Shown in pieces: positions 1-9,947 of a DNA stretch of 64,000 nucleotides; position 1 is the stretch's first letter, and each line of letters starts with the position of its first letter. The DNA lies in assembly GCF_900099705.1 (NCBI RefSeq), contig NZ_LT629695.1, positions 3,100,001-3,164,000 on the forward strand, written 5' to 3'. The stretch is from Agrococcus jejuensis (GTDB lineage: Bacteria; Actinomycetota; Actinomycetes; Actinomycetales; Microbacteriaceae). Position numbers and translations under genes: made by a program. The notes under the pieces are model-generated. The model ran no database searches and was not told the DNA's origin. It saw only the letters and a program-made list of their open reading frames with translations.

Positions 1-2007
<2,007 letters not shown>

Positions 2008-2008
<1 letters not shown>

Positions 2009-2514
2009 TGGACGCCATCGCCCTGCTGCACGAGCTCTACGGCCGCATCCCCGGCGAGGTGCGCCGCGCCGTCGAGGGCCTCACGCCCGAGCAGCTCGTC
2101 GCGCGCCCCGCCGATGGCGCGAACACCATCGGCTGGCTCGTGTGGCACCTCACGCGCGTGCAGGACCACCACGTGTCCGAGCTGCTCGACGAGCCCCAGC
2201 TGTGGCAGTCGGGCGACTGGGCCGCGTCGTTCGGCCTCGACGCCGACCCGCACGACACGGGCTACGGGCACGACGCCGCCGACGTCGCCCGCGTGCGCCC
2301 CGCATCCGCCGACGCCGCGCTCGCGTACTTCGACGCCGTGCACGCTCGCACGACGGCCTACCTCGCGACGCTCGCCCCCGCCGACCTCGACCGCGTCGTC
2401 GACGAGCGGTGGGATCCTCCCGTCACGCTCGGCGTACGGCTCGTGAGCATCGCCGACGACGACGTGCAGCACGCCGGCCAGGCCGCCTACGCGCGGGGGC
2501 TGCTGGGCGCATGA
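2008..2514 (+). CDS. DinB-like / DUF664 four-helix protein
   Basis: A 168-residue protein of the DinB/YfiT fold, a metal-binding four-helix bundle related to mycothiol-dependent enzymes. The pattern WLVWHLTRVQDHH near residue 47 and the late QHAGQAAYARG carry the histidines expected as metal ligands. The reaction is unknown; relatives include thiol transferases and maleylpyruvate isomerase-like enzymes. The start ATG overlaps the ligA stop (TGATG) and its own stop overlaps the next ATG (ATGA), so it sits inside a coupled three-gene unit. The fold assignment is fairly secure, the function is not. Confidence 0.8.
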
Positions 2515-3650
2515 TCCGCCGCCTCGCGATCGACGGGTACCGGTCGATCCGGTCGCTCGTCGTCGACCTCGGCGACCTCACGGTCGTCACGGGCGCCAAC
2601 GGCAGCGGCAAGTCGAACCTCTACCGCGCGCTGCGACTGCTCGCCGACTGCGGCGAGGGTCGCATCATCGGCTCGCTCGCGGCCGTCGGCGGCATGGATG
2701 CCGTGCGCTGGGCCGGCCCCGAGCAGGGCTCGAGCCGCGGCCGCGCCGTGCAGGGCACCGTGCGCTCGGGGCCCGTCGCGCTGCGGCTGGGCGTCGCGAC
2801 CGACGAGCTCGGCTACGCCATCGATCTCGGCATCCCCGTCGCCGCGCGCAGCGCCTTCGACCTCGATCCCGAGATCAAGCAGGAGCACGTCTTCGCCGGG
2901 CTCGATCCGCGACCGGCGGGCGTGCTCGTCGAGCGCGTGCGGGGCCTCGCCCGCATGCGCGGCGACGACGGCTGGCAGCAGCTCGCCACGAACATGCATC
3001 CGTGGGCGTCGGTGCTCGACGAGCTCGCCGGCCACGAGGAGGCCGCCGAGCTCGCGGGCACCAGACGCATGCTGCGCGGCTGGCGGTTCCACGACGCCCT
3101 GCGCACCGACCGTTCCGCGCCCGCGCGACAGACGCAAGTCGCGACGCGCGCCGTGCGGCTCGACGACGACGGGGCGAACCTGGCCGCCGTGCTGCAGACG
3201 GCGATCGAGGCCGGCTGGGATCGCGAGGTGCACGCCGCGATCGACCGCGCGTTCCCCGGATCGCGGCTGCGCCTGCCGATGGCCGACGGCCGCATGAGCG
3301 TCTCGCTCGAGCAGCCCGGCCTCTTGCGTCCGCTCGCGGCGCCCGAGCTCTCCGACGGCACGCTGCAGTACCTGCTGCTCGTCGCCGCGCTGCTGTCGGC
3401 CGAGAAGCCGAGCCTCGTCGTGCTGAACGAGCCCGAGCGCAGCCTGCACGTCGACCTCGTCGAGCCGCTCGCCGCGCTCGTGCGGCAGGCCGCCGAGGCG
3501 ACGCAGGTCGTGGTCGTCACGCACCAGCAGCGGCTGGCGGATGCGCTCGGCGGCACGCGCGTCGAGCTCGAGAAGCACGACGGCGAGACGCTCGTCGCCG
3601 GCCGCGAGGGGCCGCTCGACCGACCGGCCTGGCACTGGCCGAAGCGCTGA
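2511..3650 (+). CDS. AAA ATPase of the RecF/SMC-like COG4637 type
   Basis: A 379-residue P-loop ATPase that I expect to act on DNA or on a partner nuclease, although no nuclease domain is visible. It starts with the strand pattern of RecF-like heads (RLAIDGYRSIRSL), then a Walker A motif GANGSGKSN near residue 28. Near the C-terminus come the signature ELSDGTLQYL and a Walker B LVVLNEPERSLH. The aspartate before the catalytic glutamate is asparagine, as is usual in this family. A switch histidine follows in VVVVTHQQRL. ATGA overlap with the DinB-like gene makes it the third gene of the ligA unit. There is no clear terminator before the next gene, which has its own promoter. Confidence 0.85.
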   Translation: MIRRLAIDGYRSIRSLVVDLGDLTVVTGANGSGKSNLYRALRLLADCGEGRIIGSLAAVGGMDAVRWAGPEQGSSRGRAVQGTVRSGPVALRLGVATDELGYAIDLGIPVAARSAFDLDPEIKQEHVFAGLDPRPAGVLVERVRGLARMRGDDGWQQLATNMHPWASVLDELAGHEEAAELAGTRRMLRGWRFHDALRTDRSAPARQTQVATRAVRLDDDGANLAAVLQTAIEAGWDREVHAAIDRAFPGSRLRLPMADGRMSVSLEQPGLLRPLAAPELSDGTLQYLLLVAALLSAEKPSLVVLNEPERSLHVDLVEPLAALVRQAAEATQVVVVTHQQRLADALGGTRVELEKHDGETLVAGREGPLDRPAWHWPKR

Positions 3651-3670
3651 CGGCCCGTAGCGTGGAGCGC

Positions 3671-4621
3671 ATGAGCGTCCACGCGAGCGTCAGCGCAGCC
3701 TTCGGCACGCACGTCACGATCGACGGCACCGACTCCATCCATGCATACGCGCTCGTCTGGTGGGCGCGCGTGCACGGGCCGGAGGGCGATGTCCCCGCGG
3801 TCGTGAAGCGCACCTGGGGCTCGGGGCAGCATGCCCTCGAGGCGTGGCAGCGGGCGCTCGTGGCGCGCGGCATCCGCACGGTCGAGCCGCTGCTGTCGCC
3901 CGTCGCGGTGCAGGTCGACGGCGACGACGAGGCGCGCACCGAACGGTGGGTCGCGTACCCGCGGCTCCACGGACGCGGCTGGGACGGATCCGTCGACGAC
4001 GTCCGGGCGGCCGGCAGGCTGCTGGGCGCCATGCACGCCGCATCCGCCGACCTGGTCGTCGACGACTTCCCCGCCTTCGAGTGGGGATCGGATGCGCCGG
4101 CGTCGATCGCCGACGACGTCGAGGCCGTCCGTGCGTCCGCCGCGGAGCATTGGCCGAGCGCCGACCCTGCCGCATGGATCGCGGCGCTGCGCCGATTCCC
4201 GACGACGCTCGCGACCGTGCGAGACGCCGCGCTGCCGCTCATGCCCTGCTCGCTCGACCACCGTGCCGCGAACCTGCTCTTCGATGCCGAAGGTGCGCTG
4301 ACGTTCGACCTCGAGAACGCTGCGCTGGCACCGCGGATCCTCGACCTCGCGGTCGCGGTGCTGCTGTTCCCGCTCGAGGACGCGGGCTCGGCGGGGCGGT
4401 CGCTCTCACGAGACGAGTGGCGCGCGTTCCTCGCCGCCTACCTCGAGCGAGCGCCTCGGCTCACGAGCCTCGAGCGCGACCTGTGGCCGATGGCGGTCGA
4501 GTACATGCGGCTGGAATGGGGCACGTGGCACCTGACCGAGGGCGTCGAGCCCGAGCCGGCGAACCTCGGCTACCTCGAGGACCTGCTCACGCTCGACGGC
4601 GACCGGTACGCCCTGCCCTGA
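3671..4621 (+). CDS. Aminoglycoside phosphotransferase-fold protein
   Basis: A 316-residue protein with the APH/choline kinase fold, probably phosphorylating a small molecule I cannot name. The N-lobe contains a lysine in PAVVKRTWG, and the catalytic loop is SLDHRAANLLF near residue 195, where the aspartate and the asparagine five residues later match the HGDxHxxN motif although the usual His-Gly is Ser-Leu. The metal-binding aspartate is in LTFDLENA. The start is supported by a TAGCGT hexamer at 3658-3663, seven bases before the ATG, implying a leaderless mRNA. Substrate and resistance role are unknown. Confidence 0.8.
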   Translation: MSVHASVSAAFGTHVTIDGTDSIHAYALVWWARVHGPEGDVPAVVKRTWGSGQHALEAWQRALVARGIRTVEPLLSPVAVQVDGDDEARTERWVAYPRLHGRGWDGSVDDVRAAGRLLGAMHAASADLVVDDFPAFEWGSDAPASIADDVEAVRASAAEHWPSADPAAWIAALRRFPTTLATVRDAALPLMPCSLDHRAANLLFDAEGALTFDLENAALAPRILDLAVAVLLFPLEDAGSAGRSLSRDEWRAFLAAYLERAPRLTSLERDLWPMAVEYMRLEWGTWHLTEGVEPEPANLGYLEDLLTLDGDRYALP

Positions 4622-4683
4622 GGTCGCGGCGCGACTGCGTCAAGGCCGCGCGCGCCGAACGGCATCGCCGTAGCGTCGCGGAG

Positions 4684-5871
4684 ATGGCAACGCATCGACA
4701 TGACGTCCTGGTGATCGGCGCCGGCAACGGCGGACTCGCGACGGCGGCACGGCTGCGACGCAAGGGGTGCCCTGACGTCGGGCTCGTCGAACCGTCGACG
4801 CGGCACGTGTACAAGCCGCTGCAGAACTACGTGGGCCTCGGCCTCGCGGATGCGAGCGAGCTCGAGCGCCCGCAGGCCGACCTCATCCCCGATGGCGTGA
4901 CGTGGCATCGCACGGCGGCGGTCGCGATCGATCCCGTGACGCGCGTCGTGACGTGCGCGGACGGCACCGAGGTCGCGGGCGCCGACGTCGTGCTGGCGCC
5001 CGGCATGGCGATCGACTGGGATGCGATCCCCGGCGCGGCCGAGGCGCTGCAGCAGGGCTGGGCCATCTCGACGTTCGACGACGCGCTGCTCGATCGCGCA
5101 TGGGAGCGCATCCGCACGATGCAGCGCGGCACCGCGATCTTCACCCTGCACGGCCAGCCTGCGTCGGGCCGCGAGACGGCGATGAAGCCGCTGCTGCTCG
5201 CGTGCGACCTCTGGCGACGCACGGGCGTGCTCGACGCCATCGACGTCACGCTCGTGCACGACGAGCCGCAGCTGCACGCGATCGCGGCGATCGACGCCGA
5301 ATGGCGCAGGCACCTCGACGACCTCGGCGTCGAGGTGCGGCTCGGCACACGCGTCGCGGCGATCGAGGGCGACGAGGTCGTGCTCGCGACCGATGGCGTC
5401 GAGACGCGGCAGCACGTCGACCTGCTGCACCTGCTGCCGCCCTACGTCGCCTCGCCGCTCGTCGCGGCATCCGGGCTCGATGCCCCGAGCACCGACGGCT
5501 TCGCCGACGTCGACCCCGAGACGCTGCGGCACCGCACGCATCCGCGCATCTGGACGATCGGCGACACCGCCGCGCTCGGCGACGCGCGCACGGGCGGGGC
5601 GCTGCGGCACCAGACGCGCATCGTGGTGGAGAACATCCGCCGCCAGCGTGCCGGCGACGACCTCGACCGGTACGACGGCTACACGGTCGCACCGGTCGCG
5701 ACCGCGAAGGGCCGCCTCTCGTTCGCGGAGTACGACCGCAGCGGTTCGCTGCGCAGGTCGCTGCCCGCGCGCGTCCGCGACGAGCTGCGCGCCCACCGCG
5801 CCTGGTACGTGCTCGACCGGCACGTGCTGCCGCGGCTCTACTGGCGCGGCATCGTGCGCGGCCGCGCCTGA
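4684..5871 (+). CDS. FAD-dependent oxidoreductase, sulfide:quinone reductase-like
   Basis: A 395-residue flavoprotein with an N-terminal FAD-binding site GAGNGGLATAARLR and a C-terminal IWTIGDTAAL motif that contacts the flavin. The overall arrangement resembles bacterial SQR/SQOR proteins, including a late amphipathic basic segment near the C-terminus that could touch the membrane. However, where SQOR has its two catalytic cysteines, this protein appears to have QPASGRE and GDTAAL instead, so sulfide oxidation is doubtful. A TAGCGT hexamer at 4671-4676 lies seven bases before the ATG (leaderless). The stop codon lies in the first of three 16-bp direct repeats. It could equally be an NADH dehydrogenase-like or carotenoid-type oxidoreductase. 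Confidence 0.75.
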   Translation: MATHRHDVLVIGAGNGGLATAARLRRKGCPDVGLVEPSTRHVYKPLQNYVGLGLADASELERPQADLIPDGVTWHRTAAVAIDPVTRVVTCADGTEVAGADVVLAPGMAIDWDAIPGAAEALQQGWAISTFDDALLDRAWERIRTMQRGTAIFTLHGQPASGRETAMKPLLLACDLWRRTGVLDAIDVTLVHDEPQLHAIAAIDAEWRRHLDDLGVEVRLGTRVAAIEGDEVVLATDGVETRQHVDLLHLLPPYVASPLVAASGLDAPSTDGFADVDPETLRHRTHPRIWTIGDTAALGDARTGGALRHQTRIVVENIRRQRAGDDLDRYDGYTVAPVATAKGRLSFAEYDRSGSLRRSLPARVRDELRAHRAWYVLDRHVLPRLYWRGIVRGRA

Positions 5872-5911
5872 CCGTCGATGCGCCTGACCGTCGATGCGCC
5901 TGACCGTCGAC
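5864..5911. repeat. Three tandem copies of a 16-bp unit across a stop codon
   Basis: The unit GCGCCTGACCGTCGAT occurs at 5864-5879, 5880-5895 and 5896-5911 (last base C instead of T), with a decayed fourth start after it. The first copy carries the TGA stop of the SQR-like gene. Because 16 is not a multiple of three, the copied TGA falls in a different frame each time. Replication slippage is the simplest origin. Confidence 0.95.
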
Positions 5912-5975
5912 GCCCCTGAGCGCCGAGGCACCGCGCGCGATCGCTAGCCTGGCGGCACCGAAGGAAGGTGCCCGC

Positions 5976-6425
5976 GTGGCCGACATCGACATCCGCCCCC
6001 TGCCCGCCATGCGCATCGCCGCGGCGACCGACGTCGTGCCCGTCGATGCCGTCGCGGGCGTCGTCGAGGCGCTGTTCCAGGAGGTGCAGGCCGTCTTCGG
6101 GCATGCGCCGGGTGCGCAGGACGTGCCGATCGCGACGTACGCGTTCGACGGCGACCGCATGCGCGTCGCCGCCGGGTACCTCGTGGGCATGCTCGTGCCG
6201 GAGGGGCTCGAGGACGTCGAGCTCGACGCCGAGGAGCAGGTGGCGACGCTCGAGCACCACGGCCCGATGGCGGGCGTGACGGCGACGTGGGAGGCGCTGC
6301 ACGGTGCGATCGCCGAGCGCGGCCTCGTGCCGAGCGGCGTCGCCCGCGAGCGGTACGTGCGCGCCGCCTCCGCGGATCAGGCCGACTGGATCGTCGAGCT
6401 GCAGCAGCCGGTGCGCCCCGCCTGA
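5976..6425 (+). CDS. GyrI-like small-molecule binding domain protein
   Basis: A 149-residue stand-alone protein resembling the GyrI/AraC effector-binding (SOUL-like) domain: a beta-rich start IDIRPLPAMRIAA, a middle AGYLVGMLVPEGLEDVEL, and the pattern HHGPMAGVTATWEALHGAIAERGL typical of this family. Such domains bind hydrophobic or cationic ligands; no DNA-binding part is present here. The GTG start is supported by a purine-rich AAGGAAGG eight bases upstream. A TAGCCT hexamer at 5945-5950 gives a short 5' leader, unlike most neighbours. Function is unknown. Confidence 0.75.
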   Translation: MADIDIRPLPAMRIAAATDVVPVDAVAGVVEALFQEVQAVFGHAPGAQDVPIATYAFDGDRMRVAAGYLVGMLVPEGLEDVELDAEEQVATLEHHGPMAGVTATWEALHGAIAERGLVPSGVARERYVRAASADQADWIVELQQPVRPA

Positions 6426-6443
6426 GTCGGTGGCCTGCGAGCC

Positions 6444-7508
6444 TCAGAACAGGGGAGCGGGTGCGTCGACGGGCTCGACGGGCCGTGACGGCAGCTGCTG
6501 CGCGCCGCGTCGGGGCGCGTTGCGCACGAAGTTCGTGCCCAAGCCCTCGGACATGCGCGTGCGCAGCAGGCCGTGGCGCCGCGCGAGCGGCACCGTGCGC
6601 TCGCGCAGCCAGTCGCGATACTCACGGCACGCGTACGCGCCGCCGCCGTAGATGCGGCGGTACTGGTCGACGAGGTGCGGGTGCTCGGCCTCGAGCCACT
6701 GCAGGTACCACTCGCGCGCGCCGGGACGCAGGTGCAGCGACGTGGTGGCGACGCCCGTGGCACCCGCATCCGCGATCGCCGCGTACGCGCGCTCGAGGTG
6801 CGCGCGCGTGTCGGTGAGCCCGGGCAGCACGGGCATGAGGAAGACCTCGCAGTCGAGCCCCGCCTCGCGCACGGCGCGCACGGTCGCGAGCCGCGCCGAC
6901 GTCGAGGGCGTGCCGGGCTCGACCGACTGCTGCAGCGCGTCGTCGAACACCGCGATCGACATGGCGATCGACACGGGCACCTCCTTCGCGAGCTCGGCGA
7001 GCAGCGGCACGTCGCGTCGCAGCAGCGTGCCCTTCGTGAGGATGGCGATGGATGCGCCGTGCTCGGCGAGCGCGCGCAGGATGCCCGGCATGAGCCGGTA
7101 GCGGCCCTCCGCCCGCTGGTACGGGTCGGTGTTCGTGCCGAGGTGCACGCGGTCGACGTCGCGCCTCGTGGTGCGCAGCTCGCGCTCGAGCACCTCGACG
7201 ACGTTGGCCTTCACGACGATGCGCGAGTCGAAGTCGCGGCCCGAGTCGAGGTCGAGGTACCGATGCGTGTCGCGGGCGAAGCAGTAGACGCACGCGTGCT
7301 GGCAGCCGCGGTACGGGTTGATGGTCCACGCGCCGCCCATGAACCCGCCGCCCGCGACGTGGTTGAGCGCGCTGCGCGCCGTGACCTCCATGAACGCCAT
7401 GCCGTCGAACCCGGGCGTCGGCCACGACTCGAGCGTCGCGCTGCGCTCCTCGAATCCGGGCAGCGCGTCGGCGTCGACGTGCGTCGCCTGCTGAGCCTCC
7501 CACCGCAT
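6444..7508 (-). CDS. Radical SAM protein, Rv2578c family (SplB-like)
   Basis: A 354-residue radical SAM enzyme. The [4Fe-4S] cluster motif is CQHACVYC near residue 67, followed by FARDTHRY, and LGTNTDPYQRAEGRY near 115 matches the Rv2578c/spore photoproduct lyase-like group. The late LRPGAREWYLQWL is also typical. Relatives are thought to act on DNA or to be DNA-damage induced; the exact reaction is unknown. A near-perfect LexA box sits 10 bp upstream and covers a TATGTT -10 hexamer (7521-7526, minus strand), so SOS control is likely. The ATG at 7508 is the first sensible start. It converges on the GyrI-like gene with an 18-bp gap. Confidence 0.88.
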   Translation of the reverse strand: MRWEAQQATHVDADALPGFEERSATLESWPTPGFDGMAFMEVTARSALNHVAGGGFMGGAWTINPYRGCQHACVYCFARDTHRYLDLDSGRDFDSRIVVKANVVEVLERELRTTRRDVDRVHLGTNTDPYQRAEGRYRLMPGILRALAEHGASIAILTKGTLLRRDVPLLAELAKEVPVSIAMSIAVFDDALQQSVEPGTPSTSARLATVRAVREAGLDCEVFLMPVLPGLTDTRAHLERAYAAIADAGATGVATTSLHLRPGAREWYLQWLEAEHPHLVDQYRRIYGGGAYACREYRDWLRERTVPLARRHGLLRTRMSEGLGTNFVRNAPRRGAQQLPSRPVEPVDAPAPLF

Positions 7509-7517
7509 GGCAGCGAT

Positions 7518-7533
7518 TCGAACATACGTTCGA
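7518..7533 (-). promoter_or_regulatory. LexA/SOS box overlapping the radical SAM promoter
   Basis: TCGAACATACGTTCGA is a perfect match to the actinobacterial SOS box TCGAAC-N4-GTTCGA; the arms extend by one more base on each side (7517-7534). It overlaps the predicted -10 hexamer of the radical SAM gene, and it lies just upstream of the -35 region of the divergent YdcF gene, whose -10 is at 7557-7562. LexA bound here should block the radical SAM gene and could also affect the other. Confidence 0.9.
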
Positions 7534-7568
7534 ACGATGCGCAAGGCGGCGCGCCGTAGGCTCGACGG

Positions 7569-8495
7569 GTGCTGGGGCGACGCTTCGAGGTGTGGGGCGT
7601 CGCCGTCGCATTCGCCGTCGCTGCGCTCGCCACCGCGATCGGCGTGCGCGACGGCTGGACCGGCGTCGTCGATGCGGCGGCGTGGATCTCGGCGGTCGCG
7701 ACCGTGCCGACGCTCGGCGTCGCAGGCTTCGCGCACGCGATCGCGATGCGGCGCATGCAGCGCGTCAAGGTGCACGACCTCGCGATCGCGGGCGTCGGCA
7801 TCCTCGCCACCGCGATCGTCGTCGTGGCCATCGTGCTCGCGCCGACGCGCCCCGATCTCGCGACGGGGCTGCTGCACTGCTGCTGGCCCGCGTGGATCCT
7901 GGGCCTCGCGTTCGCGGCGTACCTGCTGCACGCCGCGACCTCCCGGCCGCTCGCACCCGGCATGACGCCGCGCACGATCGTGGTGCTGGGTGGCGCCCTC
8001 AAGGGCAGGCACGTCGGCCCGCTGCTGCGCCGGCGCGTCGAGCGCGCCGCGACCCTCTGGCACGCAGGAGACGCGAACGTGCGGATGGTCGTGTCGGGCG
8101 GGCAGGGCCGCGACGAGCCGCGCAGCGAGGCCGAGGCGATGGCCGAGCACCTCGTGGAGGCGTGCGGCGTGCCCGAGGATGCGATCGACCTCGAAGACCG
8201 GTCGACGTCGACCGAGGAGAACCTCGCGCTCACGCGTGCGCTCGGCGCCCCAGAGCCGTGGCTCGTCGTGACGAGCGAGTACCACGTGCCCCGCACGCGC
8301 GTGCTGCTGCAGCGTCTCGGCATCGCGGGCGACGCGATCGACTCGTGGTCGAGCCCCGTCTACCGACCCGGCGCGCTCGTGCGGGAGCTCGCCGCGACCG
8401 TGCGGCCCGCGCGCGGCACGCTGCTCGTGCTCGGCGGCCTCGCGGTCGCGACGACGATCGTCGGCGTGGCCCGCACGGCCGGGCTCGTCGGCTGA
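7569..8495 (+). CDS. YdcF-like (DUF218) membrane protein, first of two
   Basis: A 308-residue protein with about four N-terminal membrane segments followed by a DUF218/YdcF domain from about residue 135 (TIVVLGGALKGRH, VVSGGQGRDEPRSEAEAM, DRSTSTEENLALT, VVTSEYHVPRT). DUF218 proteins such as SanA and ElyC are linked to cell-envelope integrity; the biochemical reaction is unsettled. A last hydrophobic segment ends the protein. The GTG start is set by TAGGCT at 7557-7562, six bases before it (leaderless). The next gene is a paralogue with the same core motifs. The SOS box next to its promoter may put it partly under LexA. Confidence 0.85.
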   Translation: MLGRRFEVWGVAVAFAVAALATAIGVRDGWTGVVDAAAWISAVATVPTLGVAGFAHAIAMRRMQRVKVHDLAIAGVGILATAIVVVAIVLAPTRPDLATGLLHCCWPAWILGLAFAAYLLHAATSRPLAPGMTPRTIVVLGGALKGRHVGPLLRRRVERAATLWHAGDANVRMVVSGGQGRDEPRSEAEAMAEHLVEACGVPEDAIDLEDRSTSTEENLALTRALGAPEPWLVVTSEYHVPRTRVLLQRLGIAGDAIDSWSSPVYRPGALVRELAATVRPARGTLLVLGGLAVATTIVGVARTAGLVG

Positions 8496-8526
8496 CCGGC
8501 TGGCACGGCGACCGTAGGCTGGACGG

Positions 8527-9570
8527 ATGCCCGGGCCTCTCACGCTGGCGCTCGCGATCGTCGGCGTCGTGCTCGCCGCACGCGACGCTCGCCGGCTCGC
8601 GCCCGGCATCCTGCTGACCCTCGCGGCGACGTCGCTCGTCACGACGCTGGCCTCGACGTTCGTCACGGCCCTCGGCGACGTCGGCGACGTGCTGGGGGTC
8701 GACGACGGCACGAACCTGCTCGTGCAGGCGGCGCTCGTCGTGGGCGTGCCCGCGCTCGCAGGGCTCGTGCTCGGCGCGGCGCTCGTCGTGAACGGCGTGC
8801 TCATGCTGCTGCGCGAGCGTCGCTCGCCCGCGCACCTGCTCTCGCTCGCGGGCGGCGTCGCGATCCTCGCCCTCTACGCGCTCGGCTGGGTCACGATCGC
8901 CGGCGAGCTCGGCGGCGTCGTCGTGCTCGTGGTCGTGCTCGCCGCGCCGATCGGGTACCTCGGCCTCGTGCTGCTCGCCTACCTCCTCTGGTCGCTCGTC
9001 TACGCACGCATCGCCTCCCGCGCGCCCGTCGCCGCGGCGGTCGTCGTGCTGGGCGCGGGCCTCGTCGACGGTCGCGTCTCGCCGCTGCTCGCCGCCCGCG
9101 TCGCGCGCGGCGTCGCGCTCGCCGACGAGGACCCGCGCACGCTGCTCGTGCTGTCGGGCGGACAGGGGCCCGACGAGCCGCGCAGCGAGGCGTCGGCGAT
9201 GACCGAGCACGCCGAGTCGCTCGGCGTCGCCCGCGAGCGCATCCTGCTCGAGGATGCGTCGACCACGACCGAGGAGAACCTGCGCCTCACGAAGGCGCTG
9301 CTCGAGCAGCGCGGCGTGCTCGGGCCGATGACGGTCGTGACGAGCGACTACCACGCGTTCCGCGCCGCGACGCTGCTGCGCACGCTCGGCATCCGGGGCC
9401 ACGCGCGCGGTGCCCGCACGGCGCGCTACTACCTGCCGAGCGCGCTGCTGCGCGAGTACGTCGCGCTGCTGCGCGACCACCTGCGCGTGCACGCCGCGAT
9501 CGTCGGCGTGCTGCTCGTGCCGTTCGCGGCGCTGCTCGTGCTGACGCTCGTGCGCCTCGTCGGCGGCTGA
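8527..9570 (+). CDS. YdcF-like (DUF218) membrane protein, second of two
   Basis: A 347-residue paralogue of the preceding gene with five or so N-terminal membrane segments, a DUF218 domain from about residue 170 ([62 protein letters not shown]) and a final membrane helix. A role in envelope polysaccharide or lipid-linked precursor metabolism is inferred from the family only. It has its own promoter, TAGGCT at 8515-8520, six bases before the ATG, so the two paralogues can be expressed separately despite tandem placement. Confidence 0.85.
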   Translation: MPGPLTLALAIVGVVLAARDARRLAPGILLTLAATSLVTTLASTFVTALGDVGDVLGVDDGTNLLVQAALVVGVPALAGLVLGAALVVNGVLMLLRERRSPAHLLSLAGGVAILALYALGWVTIAGELGGVVVLVVVLAAPIGYLGLVLLAYLLWSLVYARIASRAPVAAAVVVLGAGLVDGRVSPLLAARVARGVALADEDPRTLLVLSGGQGPDEPRSEASAMTEHAESLGVARERILLEDASTTTEENLRLTKALLEQRGVLGPMTVVTSDYHAFRAATLLRTLGIRGHARGARTARYYLPSALLREYVALLRDHLRVHAAIVGVLLVPFAALLVLTLVRLVGG

Positions 9571-9647
9571 CGCCGGCACGACGCCGCGACCGTCGACGCG
9601 ATCCGCTCGTAGGATGGACGCATCCCCTTCCTCCGAGCTGGAGACGC

Positions 9648-9947
9648 ATGTCCGACATCACCCGCGAGCAGGTCGAGCACCTCGCCGGCCTCTCGCGCAT
9701 CGCCCTCACCGACGAGGAGATCGAGAGCCTCACGACCGAGCTCTCGGCCATCGTCGACGCCATCGCGACCGTCTCGGAGGCCGTCGGCGACGACGTGCCC
9801 GCGACGAGCCACCCCGTGCCGCTCGCGAACGTGACGCGCGCCGACGTCGAGGGCGCGACCCTCAGCCACGCCGAGGCGTTCGCCGGGGCGCCGAGCCACG
9901 ACGGCGAGCGCTTCCGCGTCTCCGCGATCCTGGGGGAGGAGCAGTGA
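9648..9947 (+). CDS. gatC: Asp/Glu-tRNA amidotransferase subunit C
   Basis: The 99-residue small subunit of the GatCAB complex, which turns misacylated Glu-tRNA(Gln) (and Asp-tRNA(Asn) in some species) into the correct aminoacyl-tRNA. Family motifs are [18 protein letters not shown] at the N-terminus and the late [11 protein letters not shown]. The ATG follows GGAG by a few bases, and a TAGGAT hexamer at 9610-9615 gives a leader of roughly 25 nt, so this operon uses a normal leadered start. The stop overlaps the gatA GTG by four bases (GTGA). Confidence 0.96.
   Translation: MSDITREQVEHLAGLSRIALTDEEIESLTTELSAIVDAIATVSEAVGDDVPATSHPVPLANVTRADVEGATLSHAEAFAGAPSHDGERFRVSAILGEEQ

Noticed and set aside
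6422..6447. CTGAG...CTCAG as terminator between the GyrI-like and radical SAM genes
   Set aside because: Only five pairs with a 16-base loop; too weak to call.
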